From Lutjanus erythropterus (lineage: Eukaryota > Chordata > Actinopteri > Lutjaniformes > Lutjanidae), in NCBI GenBank assembly GCA_020091685.1, contig CM034592.1, positions 42,615,622 through 42,679,621 of the forward strand: a stretch of DNA of 64,000 nucleotides. Direction: 5' to 3'. The translations under genes were made by a program, and so were the position numbers. Shown one piece after another: positions 18,472 through 31,126 of this stretch (the stretch's first letter is position 1; the number at the start of each line of letters is the position of its first letter). Below the pieces are notes generated by a model that did no database searches, was not told where the DNA came from, and saw nothing but the letters and a program-made list of their open reading frames with translations.

Positions 18472-19540
18472 ACAGTGGCTGATGTCTCCCCTCCTGTGAT
18501 ATACAAGTCAAGTGTAGCAGGTCCCAGGGAAATTTCATCACACCTAAATGCTCTTGACCACACTGGTGTGATTTTACCGGTTACTAACCTTTAAAGAACA
18601 GAGGAATGATGTGACAGGCAACAGGTAATGTGCATCCTTCCCACGCTTCGAGAGCCGACTACCAGCCGTGTCAACCCGTCTCTCTCGGGAGACGATGTCC
18701 CCTTGCGTTTGCTCGCCGAACCCCCGAGACAGCTCTAATGGGTTCGGTGAAAGGCACACCACTGTGTTGTGTGTGTTGTCACCGCCGCTACACGGAAGCA
18801 GATCTTCAAGTATGAACTTGTCACAATACAATCATAGTAGGGACTTAGCATAGCAGGGTGTGTTTACGGCATCAGGGACTTGAGCCTTCCCGTTCTCCTT
18901 CTGGCGTGTTGCCTCTGCTGGCAGTGCCTGTTAGTGTTAGTGGATGACACACGTCACATTTGGGGAAAAAAAAAATCTATATTTGCAGAAAAGTTTCGTT
19001 GTCTGCAACACTTCAGAGTTAGCTGCTGTTCCACAAGTTTTCTCTCGTCAATGTGAAAAGCTAAAACATGCCTCCTGGGTTTTTGATCTACGGTTCAATT
19101 TGCAGCTCACATGACGCTCATGGGATGTGTTGCCGAATGCAGACAAAATTATGGGAGAGAGGAGGCTGTAAATATAAAAGAGCTTCATTCTTTCACAGTC
19201 AGATATCACCAGTTTGTGATTTTCAGCACATTCCAGCCGCAGCAGTCGGAGGTGCTGACAGACAGGACTGTCTGTCCTCGCACATTATGTCATCCAATTC
19301 CTCGAAGCGGTCAACAAATAAATACTTAATGACTTCATGCTTCTCGTGTCTTTACGCTCATGTCAGAGATATTTTTTGACTTCTAATCACTGGAGCTCTG
19401 ATGTGATGAGGCCACGACGCTCGGCATTCGCACTCAGGCTAACAATGTCTCTGATGTGGCTGGAGTTATTTAAATCTGCTCCTGTCACTTTTCCTCCAGC
19501 ACCCAACACTCACACATCCTCCTACCCTCATTATTTATGG
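18472..19540. other. Anonymous sequence with a CpG-rich patch
   Basis: Bases 18,640-18,800 contain many CpGs (CTCTCGGGAGACGATG, CTCGCCGAACCCCCGAGACA) and short frames on both strands. No transcript structure can be assigned. Confidence 0.35.
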
Positions 19541-19620
19541 ATTAGAGGGGCCGACTTGTGACTGGAAGGTTGTTGGTTAGGATTCCAAAAATACAAGAAG
19601 TAAAGTAAGAGGTAGCAATT
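19540..19620 (+). mobile_element. SINE head fragment
   Basis: TGGAAGGTTGTTGGTTAGGA resembles a degenerate RNA polymerase III B box and the head of the SINE at 33,020-33,100. Confidence 0.35.
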
Positions 19621-19676
19621 TTAATGTTGTTACTTGCCTTACCAAGTTTTTATTGTGTTTTTATGCTGTTGTGAGA

Positions 19677-20540
19677 AATGGACACCGGTGGAAAGAGTAC
19701 TGAAAATCTGTACTCAAGTACAAGTACTGTTACATTACAACAATGTTACTCACTTACAAGTAAAAGTACTGGGATTAGAGAAATACTTGGGTAAAAGTAC
19801 AAAGTGCTTGTCTCAAAAACTACTCAGAGTATTAGTTACTTTGACCCCATAATTTCATAGTAAACAGGTGGTAATTACCAAGTAATATATTTGAAATTTC
19901 TCAGAAATTACCCCCAAATTAACCCCAGATTTCATGGTTAATTGTATGATAATAAGCAAGTACCACTTTCTTGTAGTGGGTGGTAATCACCAAGTAACTT
20001 ACTAAATTTGCAGTTCATTTCAAATAAAGTTCAAATATGTGAAATTGTAATTACCATGTTCTTGCATAAAAACTACACTTGCGAATCATCACATACTTTA
20101 CCACGAAATTTTGGGATAATGTGTTGGTAATTTTTAAGAAATTTCAAACATGTCACTCGGTAATTACCACATTTACCATGAAATTATGGAACCTGGAAAA
20201 TAAAGCGTTATCTTACTTTTTAACGGTTGATGTTTAATATATTAAAAGTAGAAGACATTCTTTTGTCATTTTTTTTTTTTATCTCATTTTAAGTTTTGCT
20301 TTCCCTGTTCATCAAATGGTTCCACCAGACAAAACAATGTTGAACGAGGTGTAATTATTGCCACTTCTAGTCCACATGTCCTGGTCTTCATTGGCTTGTT
20401 TGTGATCAAATCACCCGATTGGCTTCAAAAATGCAAATGAAAGGTTTGGACATTAATTCAACTTGTACTCAGTGCTCGGTTATGATTTTGAGAATAACTA
20501 AATTGAAGTAAGAGTAAAAGTAAAGACTTGGAAATCATTG
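19677..20540 (+). repeat. 'GTACTCAAGTA' dispersed repeat, copy 1
   Basis: GGTGGAAAGAGTACTGAAAA at the start and AAGTAAGAGTAAAAGTAAAG at the end. GGTTCCACCAGACAAAACAA and TTGGCTTGTTTGTGATCAAA lie between, all shared in order with 23,548-24,378. It is interrupted by a separate element at 19,847-20,189. Confidence 0.8.
19847..20189. mobile_element. Short DNA element with ~50-bp inverted termini
   Basis: Left end CCATAATTTCATAGTAAACA, then GGTGGTAATTACCAAGTAA. The reverse complement of the right end is CCATAATTTCATGGTAAATG, then TGGTAATTACCGAGTGA, and both continue to TTTGAAATTTCT. It is 343 bp without coding capacity, a MITE inserted in repeat copy 1. Confidence 0.75.
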
Positions 20541-20860
20541 GAATCCATAACTTTTGTAAGAACCAGCTTTTCAGAGCCACCTGTCAGTGGTGATTGTTTT
20601 ATAGGTTCTCAGATGAGTATTTTTAAAGTTTACAAAAAATTATATTTTGAAAGCATGTTCCCTAGTTTTACTTATAGGACCTAACAGACAGAGGGATCAT
20701 TCAACAGCGTGAGACGTGGTGAACAACATGCAATCTTACTGGCAGTAAAAGTAAAAGGGATTTGGTAAATGCAATAAAATAATATTGTTTATCACAGGTG
20801 TGGTGAAAACTCTATTTAGGATATACGTATCTTCCCGGACATAAAAGGTATAGATGATAT

Positions 20861-21031
20861 TTAATGGGTGTGCTGCTGGCGGCAGAGAAAAAGGCTTTGA
20901 CCAAAAGATGGATGATGCATACTGGACCTTCTATACAAACCTGGATAGATTTAACAACAGAGATTTATAAGATGGGAAGGGTTACTTTTTCTGTGAAGTT
21001 AAAGATGGACATTTTCATACGACACTGGTAA
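20861..21031 (+). pseudogene. LINE (L1/Tx1-like) ORF2 C-terminal fragment
   Basis: The + frame reads LMGVLLAAEKKALTKRWM, then IQTWIDLTTEIYKMGRVTF and ends DIFIRHW before TAA. This matches the tail of L1/Tx1-type ORF2 proteins, where LLAAKKAxTRKW and WxDxxxEIYKMEKxTF are typical. Only the end of the ORF remains. Confidence 0.65.
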
Positions 21032-21045
21032 AAAGGTGTCGTATG
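21016..21045. other. Perfect 10-bp hairpin
   Basis: CATACGACAC and GTGTCGTATG flank a 10-nt loop at the end of the LINE fragment. Confidence 0.85.
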
Positions 21046-21049
21046 CAAT

Positions 21050-21688
21050 AAGTAAAACCTCTGAGACCAGATTTGATTAAGATAATGAATTGAAAGAACT
21101 TTCACAATTCTTATTTATTTGTCATTTATTGTATTTCTGCCAGTTGTGGAAATATCTAACCATAACATTTATGTAACGACGTGAAGCCAAACTGCTTCAA
21201 GCATTTTCACTTATTAATCTTCTATTCTTTGAAACTGCCAGGAAATGTGTCTATAAACATGACTCAAACTGAACAAACTAAGGATGAAAGACTGTATATT
21301 TAGTACAAGATATTATATTATGGCTCTTTTTTTTTGTTCTTTTTTATTTTGGACCTTGAAAAGGTAGCATGTATACATGTCATGTATACAAATATGTATT
21401 ATGTATATAAATATCTATCTTTTTCTCTCTTCTTTTAGTACCTATATACCCATTTGTATTACTATACTTGAAGATGTAATAACGTGTTCCTAAAATAAAA
21501 AATAAAAAATAAAAATAAATAAATAAAGAGGTAGACCACGCAGCCCTCTGACAGTGTTTTGGTGGTTTTCTTGTAAAGTTAAAAAACTTTTGGTCAGAAT
21601 TTAACACTGAAAGCAATCCTTCACTTTAACTATGTGGTTTCTATTTTCCTTGGTAACTTGGTAAACTACAACAAGCCTTGACCGTATG
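21050..21688. other. Anonymous AT-rich sequence
   Basis: Runs of A/T and an (AAAAT)n-like stretch at 21,495-21,528; the first part may be the 3' UTR of the LINE fragment. Confidence 0.4.
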
Positions 21689-21711
21689 CACACACACACA
21701 CACACACACAC
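21689..21711. repeat. (CA)n microsatellite
   Basis: About 11 units. Confidence 0.95.
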
Positions 21712-22655
21712 GGCACCATGCTATCAAAAAGCCAAACAAATAATGTTGCAAGCAGAGGTTCCCATTACAATGAATGATTTGAAAAAACACGGTACTGTAA
21801 GCTGTGAGTGTGTGTTAATGATGGTAACTTGTATCTCTGGATGTGTTCACATAGCTAAGGAATACAGTTAATGAATAGATTTTGGATGTACTGTAATTTC
21901 TAGTGCACTTAAAGTGGCAAAACATCCCAAATCTTGCCCACCTGCCAGAGCCCATTTTACCCCCAAAAAACACCCAATCTGGCAACACTGACGACAGCCA
22001 CCTTTTCACTTCACTTTCAAGTGGCTCTGTGCAGAGCGACTATTAATACTTTTGATTTCACACGCCGCACATTTTGAATATACCCGCGACCATAACTTCA
22101 AAACGTTGTGCGCTGTCTTCTCGTGGGCAGGTACTGTGCAGTTGTTTTGTTGCAGCCTGTTCACTGAGACTGAACTGAATAAAACAATGTGCCATAAAAC
22201 CAAAATAATGAGCTAAATGTGGCTGTTAATTCTAAATACGTCACCACAAGTGCCCCCAGTAACACCTAATGAGTCACTGCAAATGTAAAATTCACTGGGG
22301 CTTGACTGGAGCTCCTGATAACGTGCTGCTGTGTAAAACTTTTCCATCGAGGTTAAACATTTTATTTATTTTTTTAAACACTGGGATTATTAGTGGACTA
22401 CCTGTTGGTACACGACTGCAGTCGTAGCGTTGATAAGATCTGAAAATAGACGCATGATGTCACACGTTGTGAAGCATTGTGAACAGGAGTAACTGCCCAC
22501 AGAAGGACACGTTGCACTCGTACGCACACACACATGCGCACGTACACACACTCTAAATCTGCCATCGAGGCGAGCATGTGACCGACATACATAAAAATAA
22601 ACCGAATCAAGGTCCGTAGAACCTTGGATCAATGTGTCCTTGAGTGAATAAAGTA

Positions 22656-22684
22656 AACACACACACACACAGACACACACACAC
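22656..22684. repeat. (AC)n microsatellite with one G interruption
   Basis: AC run broken once by AG. Confidence 0.93.
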
Positions 22685-22689
22685 TGCTT

Positions 22690-23547
22690 CTCCTGTCATG
22701 GAGGCGTCAGAAATATCACTGACCTCCTACTGTCTGCTGCCTATTTCTGTACTTAACACTGAGCAGCGTAACAAAACTAGTGCTTGAGTGTTTAACTTAA
22801 TAGTCGGCTGTTATTGGGTTTCTGTGGCTGCAGCCAGCTGTTTCTGTGCTGCTGTTTTGCACTGGACTTTAAAAACCGATGCGAAAAAAATTCCAAATAC
22901 TTACTGCTTTTATTACAACTAATGTGACATCAGCACATGGTTTATGTGAGATCAAAACTTTCCTTAGAAATCCAAATTGAACTACATCCCTCTGTGTTTT
23001 GTTTTTCCCAAGCGAAGCCTCTCAAAGGTGTCCTTAAATGCAGCTGCATCTCCCACTTCTTGTTAAAATGACCGAAACTGGAACGGATCAGCTGGGAAGG
23101 TTTAGCTGGACAGTAAAGCACCAGTAATTTTGTGTTTTAGTTTTGTGACCTGCTAATGTTTTAAAGTGGAGCTGTTCACTTTAAAATGTTTTCTGAGCTG
23201 TAAACTCAGTGATGTGACTGTACCGTGATGTTAAAGTTTGGAGAAGCAGAGAGGAGCCTGGGGACAATAAACAATAAAATTAACACCAGGGACACAGAGA
23301 TAAATATCAGGGACAATTATCAATGGGACAGTAGAGAAAATCATCTCAAATGAAATCATTACATTTATGTGGCATCATGGGATGAATATCATTTGATAAT
23401 TAGGTGTTCAGATTCAAAAAATATTAAGTTGACACCAGCACAAAACAAATGAAGTGTTTTACTGTGAGCTAAAATGTGTGAATGTAAATTTCCATTGTTG
23501 TACAAATCCAAAAGAGGTTTGCATTTGCATTTATTGATCACACAGTT
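22690..23547. other. Anonymous sequence
   Basis: No feature recognised. Confidence 0.35.
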
Positions 23548-24378
23548 AGAAACAGCAGTGGAAAGAGTACTGAAAATCTGTACTCAAGTACAAGTATTGT
23601 TACATTGCTAAAATGTTACTCTGTAGAAGTAAAAGTAGTGGTGTTAGAAATTTACTTAAGTAAAAGTACAAAGTATTCATCTCAAAACTTACTCCGAGTA
23701 TTACTTTCATCCATTTATCCATTTAACAGTCACTTCTCCAAATTAGGGTTGCAAATTGTGTGCGTTTTGCTGAACCAACAGTTGAAAACACTAACAATCG
23801 ATTAATCATTAATAATTTAATAACTAAGATGCAAAACATGTTTTTTTCCCCTAATTTTCAGTTTTTTGTGGGGTTTTTGTCATTATTTTCTAATTTTAAG
23901 TTCAGGTTTAAGTTTCCTTATTGAACAAATGGTTCCACCAGACAAAACAAAAGTCAAAATATAACATAAATATCCATGAATACATTTTTAATTGGTTAAA
24001 ATCTTAACAGCAATTAATTGATTAATGATTAATCATTAACATCTTTACTCAAAACATGTGCTGCCACAGCATTTTGTTTTGTTTTTCAGTTGTATGTCTA
24101 TGTTTCCATTGGCCTGTTTGTGATCAGATCACCTGATTGGCTGCTAAAATGAAGATGAAAGGTTTGAATATTAATTCAAATAGTACTCAGTACTCAACAA
24201 TGGGTTTAAAAGTAACTAAGCAGATTACATTTTATAATGCATACTTAAGTACAAGTAAAAGTACTTAAGTATGCATTAAAAGACTTGAAGAAGACTTGAA
24301 AATCTACTCATAAAAGTACAGATACCCCCCCAAAAAACAGTAATTTGAGTATTTGTAATTGGTTACTTCCACCCCTGG
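23548..24378 (+). repeat. 'GTACTCAAGTA' dispersed repeat, copy 2
   Basis: AGTGGAAAGAGTACTGAAAA to GGTTACTTCCACCCCTGG: an apparently complete copy of about 830 bp in the same orientation as copy 1. Ends read GTGGAA and TTCCAC, so the termini are inverted. It includes the 18-bp hairpin at 24,235-24,278. Confidence 0.8.
24235..24278. other. Perfect 18-bp stem with 8-nt loop
   Basis: TAATGCATACTTAAGTAC (24235-24252) is the exact reverse complement of GTACTTAAGTATGCATTA (24261-24278). It lies inside repeat copy 2. Confidence 0.95.
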
Positions 24379-24589
24379 TTAGAAATAATAATAAGAAGAA
24401 GCTCATCCAGTGATTAAAACAATAGTGAAAACTGATTGTTGCCAAACACCTCAAGTGATTTCATTTTTTTATTCAGATATAAGCACAGGGAACAGACCAG
24501 GGTGAGTCATTGTTATGAATATGCTAAATGTAGCGTTCACTTACACTGATATTAACTTTTTTTTCTTTGGTCACAATGACCAGCATCTC

Positions 24590-24663
24590 ATGTAATTAAT
24601 ATATTCACCAGTGAGAAGCACCTCATACAACCCCACTTCAAATAATCCAAACTGTCTCTTTAA
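24590..24663 (-). mobile_element. End fragment of the TTAA-flanked element family
   Basis: Reverse complement reads TTAAAGAGACAGTTTGGATT, then GAAGTGGGGTTGTATGAGGT, matching the left ends at 14,812 and 54,788. Confidence 0.65.
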
Positions 24664-25210
24664 TATTTACATTTCTTACCAAATGCAATAACAATCAATA
24701 AAAAAATGTAAATCAGCCTCAAACCATGCAGGGCCAGAGCTGACATGGAGTCAAACAGTTTGGACTTATCTCTGTCATGAAATTTATATTTAAGAAATCA
24801 TATCATGTCATATTCCCAACTGTCACCCCCACTTTGCCCCTCCTTTTTCCTCCTCTCAGCCCCTTGCCCACTTTCTAGTATTTTCCAAACTTATGCAGTG
24901 GGTGGAGTTAGGCTCTGACCTGGGGGGTTAAATTACACTTAAATAGCTGCTGCCGCTACAATAAATGTGCATACGCTCTTTTGAGGTGTTACGTTCTATG
25001 TTTTAAACCTGCGTGTTGTAAAAATGTTGTTAGTTCGAGCCTTTTCTGAAGAGTTGTCTAAAAAAACAGAATTCAGTGAGCTCTGTGTGTCCTCTGTCCT
25101 CCTGGTTGCTGTGGAGAGGGGAGGAGCGGGAGTCCTCATCAGATTGTGTTTCTCGCTCATTCCCCTGAGTCTGTCTGCATGCTGGACAGTTTAACAGAGT
25201 TGAAATATGG

Positions 25211-25212
<2 letters not shown>

Positions 25213-25247
<35 letters not shown>
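25213..25247. repeat. (GT)n microsatellite
   Basis: About 17 units. Confidence 0.96.
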
Positions 25248-25248
<1 letters not shown>

Positions 25249-25390
25249 ATGCATGTGTCTCACGTATTACATAACATCATGTCACGGCTGCTTGGCAGAA
25301 CACACACGTGATCTCATTGCTAAATCCCCGCTATCCTCTTTCTGTCTCACTCTATATTGTACATTGCACATGTAGCCTATTTAGTTTCTG

Positions 25391-25418
25391 GTGTGTGCGT
25401 GTGTGTGTGTGTGTGTGA
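25391..25418. repeat. Imperfect (GT)n microsatellite
   Basis: GT run with one GC. Confidence 0.93.
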
Positions 25419-26597
25419 TGTTTTTGTGTTCATGCAGAAACAGGAACAACCAAACTACTGTGATGACTATGCAGACTATGTACTTTCTTAAGCGACATGT
25501 ACGCATTGTTCTTGTAGTTGGTTACAGGTTTTTTTGACTTATTTAAACAAGGCAGTGGTTGCAGACTCACAGAGGCAGAGACAAAAACACAGCAGGCAAA
25601 AAAAAAGAAAAAAAATGATGTATTCATGTTGAAACAGTTCCAAACCCTGATCTTAGACAAGTATAATTACAACACCTCTGTAATACAAACGCACAGGGAA
25701 CTTTAACCATTTAGAGGCATGTAGAGGCCAGTTAATAATATAGGATTTAGGGCAGCTTATGTGGCACTGCATTGTCTTTTCTTCACTGGAGGGACAGGAT
25801 GCACTTTTTATTACGTTTTCTTGCACACTGGGCCATTGTAGAGGGAACTTAAAGTCTGTGTGAATGAAAAAGGGACTTTTTCTTCTGCTGAATTGTGGAG
25901 TTAGACCAGTAAACTGTTGCCCATGATTTCTGTTTTCAGAATTTTTTAGGTGGACCTGAAAATGTGACTCGTGGTCACCCGACACTGTATAAGCCCCACA
26001 AACTTACGACACAGGCTGAAGGTTGAATGAATTAATAAAAAACCAACAAAGTGATTGGCAGGCTTGTCTTCACGCTGAACTGGCAATCGATATTCTCCTC
26101 TCTCCTTGATCCTCGCTTGAATTGGTGGTTGTTCTGGTCCGCCGTTTGGCAGGCTGTCCCTGAGCTCTTATTTTCGCTCTGAGAGGGAAGTGAGGACACC
26201 CGAGTGCAGCTCTCCCAGAAGACTTTCACCTGAGCGCCATGACGCACATCCCACCCCTACATCTGGCACATCTGACTTCAACGGTAGAAAAACAAGACAA
26301 GGTTCCCCTTTTTTTCTTCTTTGCAACAAATCACTGTAATTCAGACACACCAGCATTAAAGACATAAAGAGTAATGATATTTAATGCAGGAATCATACAT
26401 ATTTTCATGTTTCAATTAACTTTATTTCATCCCTGTGTCATAAATCTCACATCCTCCTCTTCCTCCATGCATCCTTGGTGGAGGGGATAAACATGCAAAA
26501 TGCAAGTGAGAGGAAAAAGGATGCAATTGAAGAGATCTGAGATGTACTCATACTGCCATCTTTATTTTAGATCAAACTAAATTTAAATTACCTTTCA

Positions 26598-26611
26598 CCA
26601 CCAGAGGGGGC
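26598..26611 (+). promoter_or_regulatory. CTCF-like motif
   Basis: CCACCAGAGGGGGC matches the core at 13 of 14 positions and continues GAC. Confidence 0.45.
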
Positions 26612-26619
26612 GACAAACT

Positions 26620-28435
26620 TCATCATACATCCTAGTAACTAAACAGCTGTGTATCAGTCAGGGTTCTGATTGGCTGCCTGCTGACCTGCTCATAGAGTGT
26701 TTGTGTCTAAACTTGTGTTTCTTTGCTGCCTGAATGGTTCTTAAGTCTGATGTGGAATTTGCATAAATCATTTATTATTAAGTGGAAAAAAAATATTCAT
26801 TTTATTTTGGTACTTAACCCTGTGAAGTCATACACATAAATTTTTTTAAACATTTCTTTAATGTTACTTACATATATGATATTTTTTTGTATCACATTTA
26901 ATATGCTGGGCATTTATGACATGTTATTGCTAACAATAATTTATTTTAGTAACAAAAACCACAATCATGACTATACATATCACCCTAAATCCTTTTTTAT
27001 TTTCCCTCTGTGCATCAAAATGGGAACCACATCACTGAGAAAAGTAAGCAAGTGAGAAAGCAGGGCTCCATGGTTTGTGCGACGGGGGGCTGTCAACCTC
27101 AGTTTTTGTCTAAAAAAAAAAGTCTAATGCCTTAAGGTTGGGCAACATCTCTAAATCTTTTCATTATATAACAAGAGTCTTGTTGTAACATTAAGAGATG
27201 TGATAAAATCAGGTTTTGCTGTAAGATCATGAACACAACTCAAGAGTTTATATGCAAATATGGGCATAGTCATGTTTTTGCATGTGTGATGTGTTTATAA
27301 TGTCTGTGCATGAGCCACAACGATAAGATTATTAAGATTCGGAGTTTGTTTTTTTGCATGAAAAGAGTTCATGAACCACTGATGTCAATGACTCAGACAT
27401 TTTGTATATCAATAGCAGCAGCCTGCTCCTTCCAGAAACTTTAAACCCTCTGGTACACATTACATAGACCAAGTACACACCCACACTTACCAGGGCTGGT
27501 AAGAAAAGAACAAAGAGAGTTATTGCTCAAAATTTGAATAAAATTTATTTCAGTATTAAAGGGAAATATTCAAGGGCCTTACCTTAACTTTTCATAAGTT
27601 TGTTTTTCTGAGACAGCCTGTAGGAATGAACGTGTTAACCAGTGTCAGCACCAGATTGTAAACTGACAGAAAGAGAAACTTATGGACCATTTTTATGGAG
27701 AGACATAATGCAGCTGAACCATGTGAGGAAGGCTACCAAAAAAATGACCCCCAGGGAGACGTGACAAATTGAAACACTGCTGTTAGTTTCTAGTTGCCTT
27801 TTTAAAGTATTGCACCATAATTGAGAATTTGTTATGATAGTTTAAAAGACCAAAAATGGTTACCTCGAGGCAACACTATACCATATGACCCTGGAGTAAC
27901 CAACACAGTGAGGTACAACTGCAGAACATTAACAAACATTTGACATCACACCAAAAAAAGAGAATTTTGTTGCTTTTTATTGGGCAGTGAGTGAAGATTT
28001 CTGTCTCCATGTCTGAGGTCTTATAAACACTCCAGCTGTAAATCAGACAGCAGCAGCACAGCGAACCACAGGGCCGCACACAACAACTCACTACTGATTT
28101 TACTGTTGCAATCACTAATGTTGTGACTTTGCTCCACTCTGAAGTCAAAGCTGCCTCTGACATGTTTTCTCAGCTCCTTCTTCTTTCGCTAACCCAAGGT
28201 TTGGCACATGCACAGGGCGTTGGCTGCTGTCCCAAGAAACTGTATTTCACACTGAAAGACACAGTAATCCAAACCTCAGACTTGGCGTGTACATTGAACA
28301 CTCCTGTTGTATATGCACCTTTGCACCTGAGATTCTCGCCCAAACAGATATCAGGGACGGGGTTTCTCACGCTTATATTGTATTTTTCCACTGAAATTTT
28401 TGCACTGAAAGTTAGGCTCCTAAATTCATGCGCTG
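26620..28435. other. Anonymous AT-rich sequence
   Basis: No exon or clear repeat; frames overlapping on both strands near 28.1-28.5 kb look accidental. Confidence 0.35.
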
Positions 28436-28441
28436 GGATGA

Positions 28442-28455
28442 GTAACCATAGCAAC
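28442..28455. promoter_or_regulatory. RFX X-box-like site
   Basis: GTAACCATAGCAAC fits GTNRCC-N2-RGYAAC exactly. Confidence 0.35.
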
Positions 28456-28919
28456 AGGGATGCAGTCACAGCCTCTGTTTCATTCAGTTCATTGCAACAC
28501 AAATAACAATTGTGGTGGCCATATCAGCCATCCAGCAGTGTTAGCGCTGTCTCATCACATTTTACACTCATACACTTTTTCAAAATAAATTGTTTTCATA
28601 TGATACACATTATTTAGGACACACAATTTAGTGTCTGCCACACGGTCCTTTAAATTTGCAACAACGCTTACCTTTTCTTTTTGTTCCAGAGCTCCAGTGG
28701 CAAAAGGCCTGAAGCCTGAGAAAGATAGCCTTTTGAGGACGGCCCACTGGAAATTCAGTCTGAATTCAACTTTTTAAAAGTTTCCTTTTGTTTAGACCAG
28801 CTATCATTTGTTAAAGTTATTTGTTTTTGTGCATAGTCTTTTTTTCATACGTTTATGTATGTTCAGCAGTAGAAATACAAGTCGATTAAACTATTTATCA
28901 ATATTTTATTCATGCACAA

Positions 28920-29275
28920 TACCAGTTAGCTGTTGCCGCCAGCCACTAGTCGAGGCCGTGACACCATCAGACGGCAGCTCCTCTCGCCGTGCGCTGTAAG
29001 CGTGTGTGCCCCGATGGCTCAGGGAACCCTAGCTGCCGAACAGATGACAGCTGCCATGTGGACTGTGACAGAATAAATCGGCGATAAATAACCACTCGAC
29101 TGGAGCACCATGTGACCACATTCAGCACAGACACCATCATTAACATGCTGCAAGCAAGCAGCTGCTGCTAGCACTGCTAACGTTAGCCACACTGTGTATC
29201 AGGCTGGTAGCTAACGTCAGCGGGTCGTTTACCCGCCGACACTGTGATCCTCTTCGGTCTGAAAAGGTGAAGCAT
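28920..29275 (+). promoter_or_regulatory. CpG-richer patch with a downstream splice donor; possible promoter and non-coding first exon
   Basis: Several CpGs (CTCTCGCCGTGCGCTGTAAG, TTTACCCGCCGACACTG), the palindrome GCTAACGTTAGC and the donor-like TTCA|GTAAGT at 29,278. There is no open frame of note. Confidence 0.25.
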
Positions 29276-29284
29276 TCAGTAAGT

Positions 29285-31126
29285 TGTTGAGATATTTTGT
29301 AGGTTAATGTCCTATGTTTTTATTGCACAGCGCAAAGTGGCATGCACACAGTATTTTTCCAGACAGTGTTTAACATTATCAATTAATAAATTGTGCTCAC
29401 TTTTAACTGCATTCTGAGTGTTTATTCACTAGTCTGAATTAAATTTTGCATTTAATCGACAGGGAAATTAATCCCCAGGAACATCCCCAATTAACATCAC
29501 CAGATAATAGACTGAAGTGGTCACATACATCAGGATGGTGATTCACTGATCCCAAGATAGAAAATGTGTCAGATTCAGGAAAAATATGAATCCTTATTCC
29601 TCAGTACATGATAACTGCTAACATTACATAGACTGACATTTTGCGCCCCCCTCAATGTTTTACAGAGTTCATATTTTATCGGCAAATATTATGCTATGAC
29701 AGTTGAGAAGGAATAGGTACTACTAGATAGTTTCAAATAGATGTTGCAATTCCACAGCTGTGGTCCTCTGAATATGGTGCTAAATGTGTCTTTTTAAAAG
29801 GAAAATTTGGGGCATTTAGGCTTACGAAAAATAAAACCAGTCAAGCCTGAAACCGTGTCAGTCCCACATCACTACCATGCATGTTGTTTGTGACTGAGCT
29901 GGATGAGTAACTTTATGTTACTGTGTTTTTTTCACAACCAAGGGTTTAAGGATCAGGAGAAAAACAAACCTCCTGAAATTCTTTATAGGTTGGACATCAT
30001 GATCCTGCAGTACCAGTATTTATGTGGTGATACCCTGCTGGGAACCAGGACTATTCTGTCATTTACCGTCCAGCTGATGATGAGTGCACAGCACATACAG
30101 AGCAGAGAGTAAACAGACAGAACATCCACACTGCCAGCGTGTTTCTTTGGAATTTGAATGAGACGCAAAGCCAAGAATTGAAATTATTTTGATAAAACAA
30201 ATTATGGCTCTTTTTCTTCAACAAGTGACCCATTGTCGAAGTTGAAAATAACAGCCCGGAGGGATCTGTTATACAAGAGAGCGGGACAGATGGCCAGAAA
30301 ATACCAAGATGCCACAACCGTTTTACGATGCCAGCGCAGATCTGCCTGCTGAGCTGAAGAGCAGAGACCCAAGCGCTGCTGTGTGTGTGTGTGTGTGTCT
30401 GTGTGTGTTTATGAATGTGAATTTAAGGTGCCACTTAAAGTTTGGATGAGAATAAAGTTTCATCTGTTCTGACTAATGTGACTATTATGAAATCCAGGTT
30501 CCCTGTTAAAATATTCCTCGCATGCATTTGTGTTTTCTATACTTTTCTCATTCCTGGTTGCATGCTACAAACACTGAACTGAATCCTCAAACGCAGCCAA
30601 ACCAGATTCCTCATTGCCAAAACCGAACTGTCTGCTAACCTCCTTACGTACGAACACATGAAAACAGGGTGTGTAATTTGTGGCTTTGTCACTTCATCTT
30701 TCCATAACAAAGAATTGAAGAATATTATGAAGCATTATATAATAACCTGAGAAATGAAATCCTCATGATCATCATGAGACTTACTCAGAAAAAAAAAGAG
30801 AGGCTTTTGTGGTGACTCCAGACATTCATACCTGAGAGCTGCCCAGTGTGACCGCAGTCTTCTGCAGCAGCACTTACACTGTAAAAAAACAAACTGTTTA
30901 TTTAAGGTTTAAAGTCGATTGAATTTGAAAAACAAGTATTTCTTTGTCAAATAAACTTGACATTTATTCAGTCGTGCTTGAGAAAACATGTTCAATAAGC
31001 TTGACATGTTAAGTTGAACCAACTAATCTTCAGGCACACTGACAGATGTTACAAACAAATTTGATTTCCTTTTACATTTTCTCAATTTAAAGAGTCAGTT
31101 CTTCTTCACACAACAACACAACTTAT
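29285..31126. other. Anonymous sequence with one GT microsatellite
   Basis: (GT)n at 30,380-30,408; otherwise nothing recognised. Confidence 0.4.

Larger units (their letters stand above)
24664..26590. other. Anonymous sequence with two GT microsatellites
   Basis: (GT)n at 25,213-25,247 and 25,391-25,418. Short frames on both strands show no recognisable protein. Confidence 0.4.

Noticed and set aside
28123-28506. 127-codon + frame and 110-codon minus frame over the same DNA
   Set aside because: No splice context, no family resemblance, and both strands open without codon bias.
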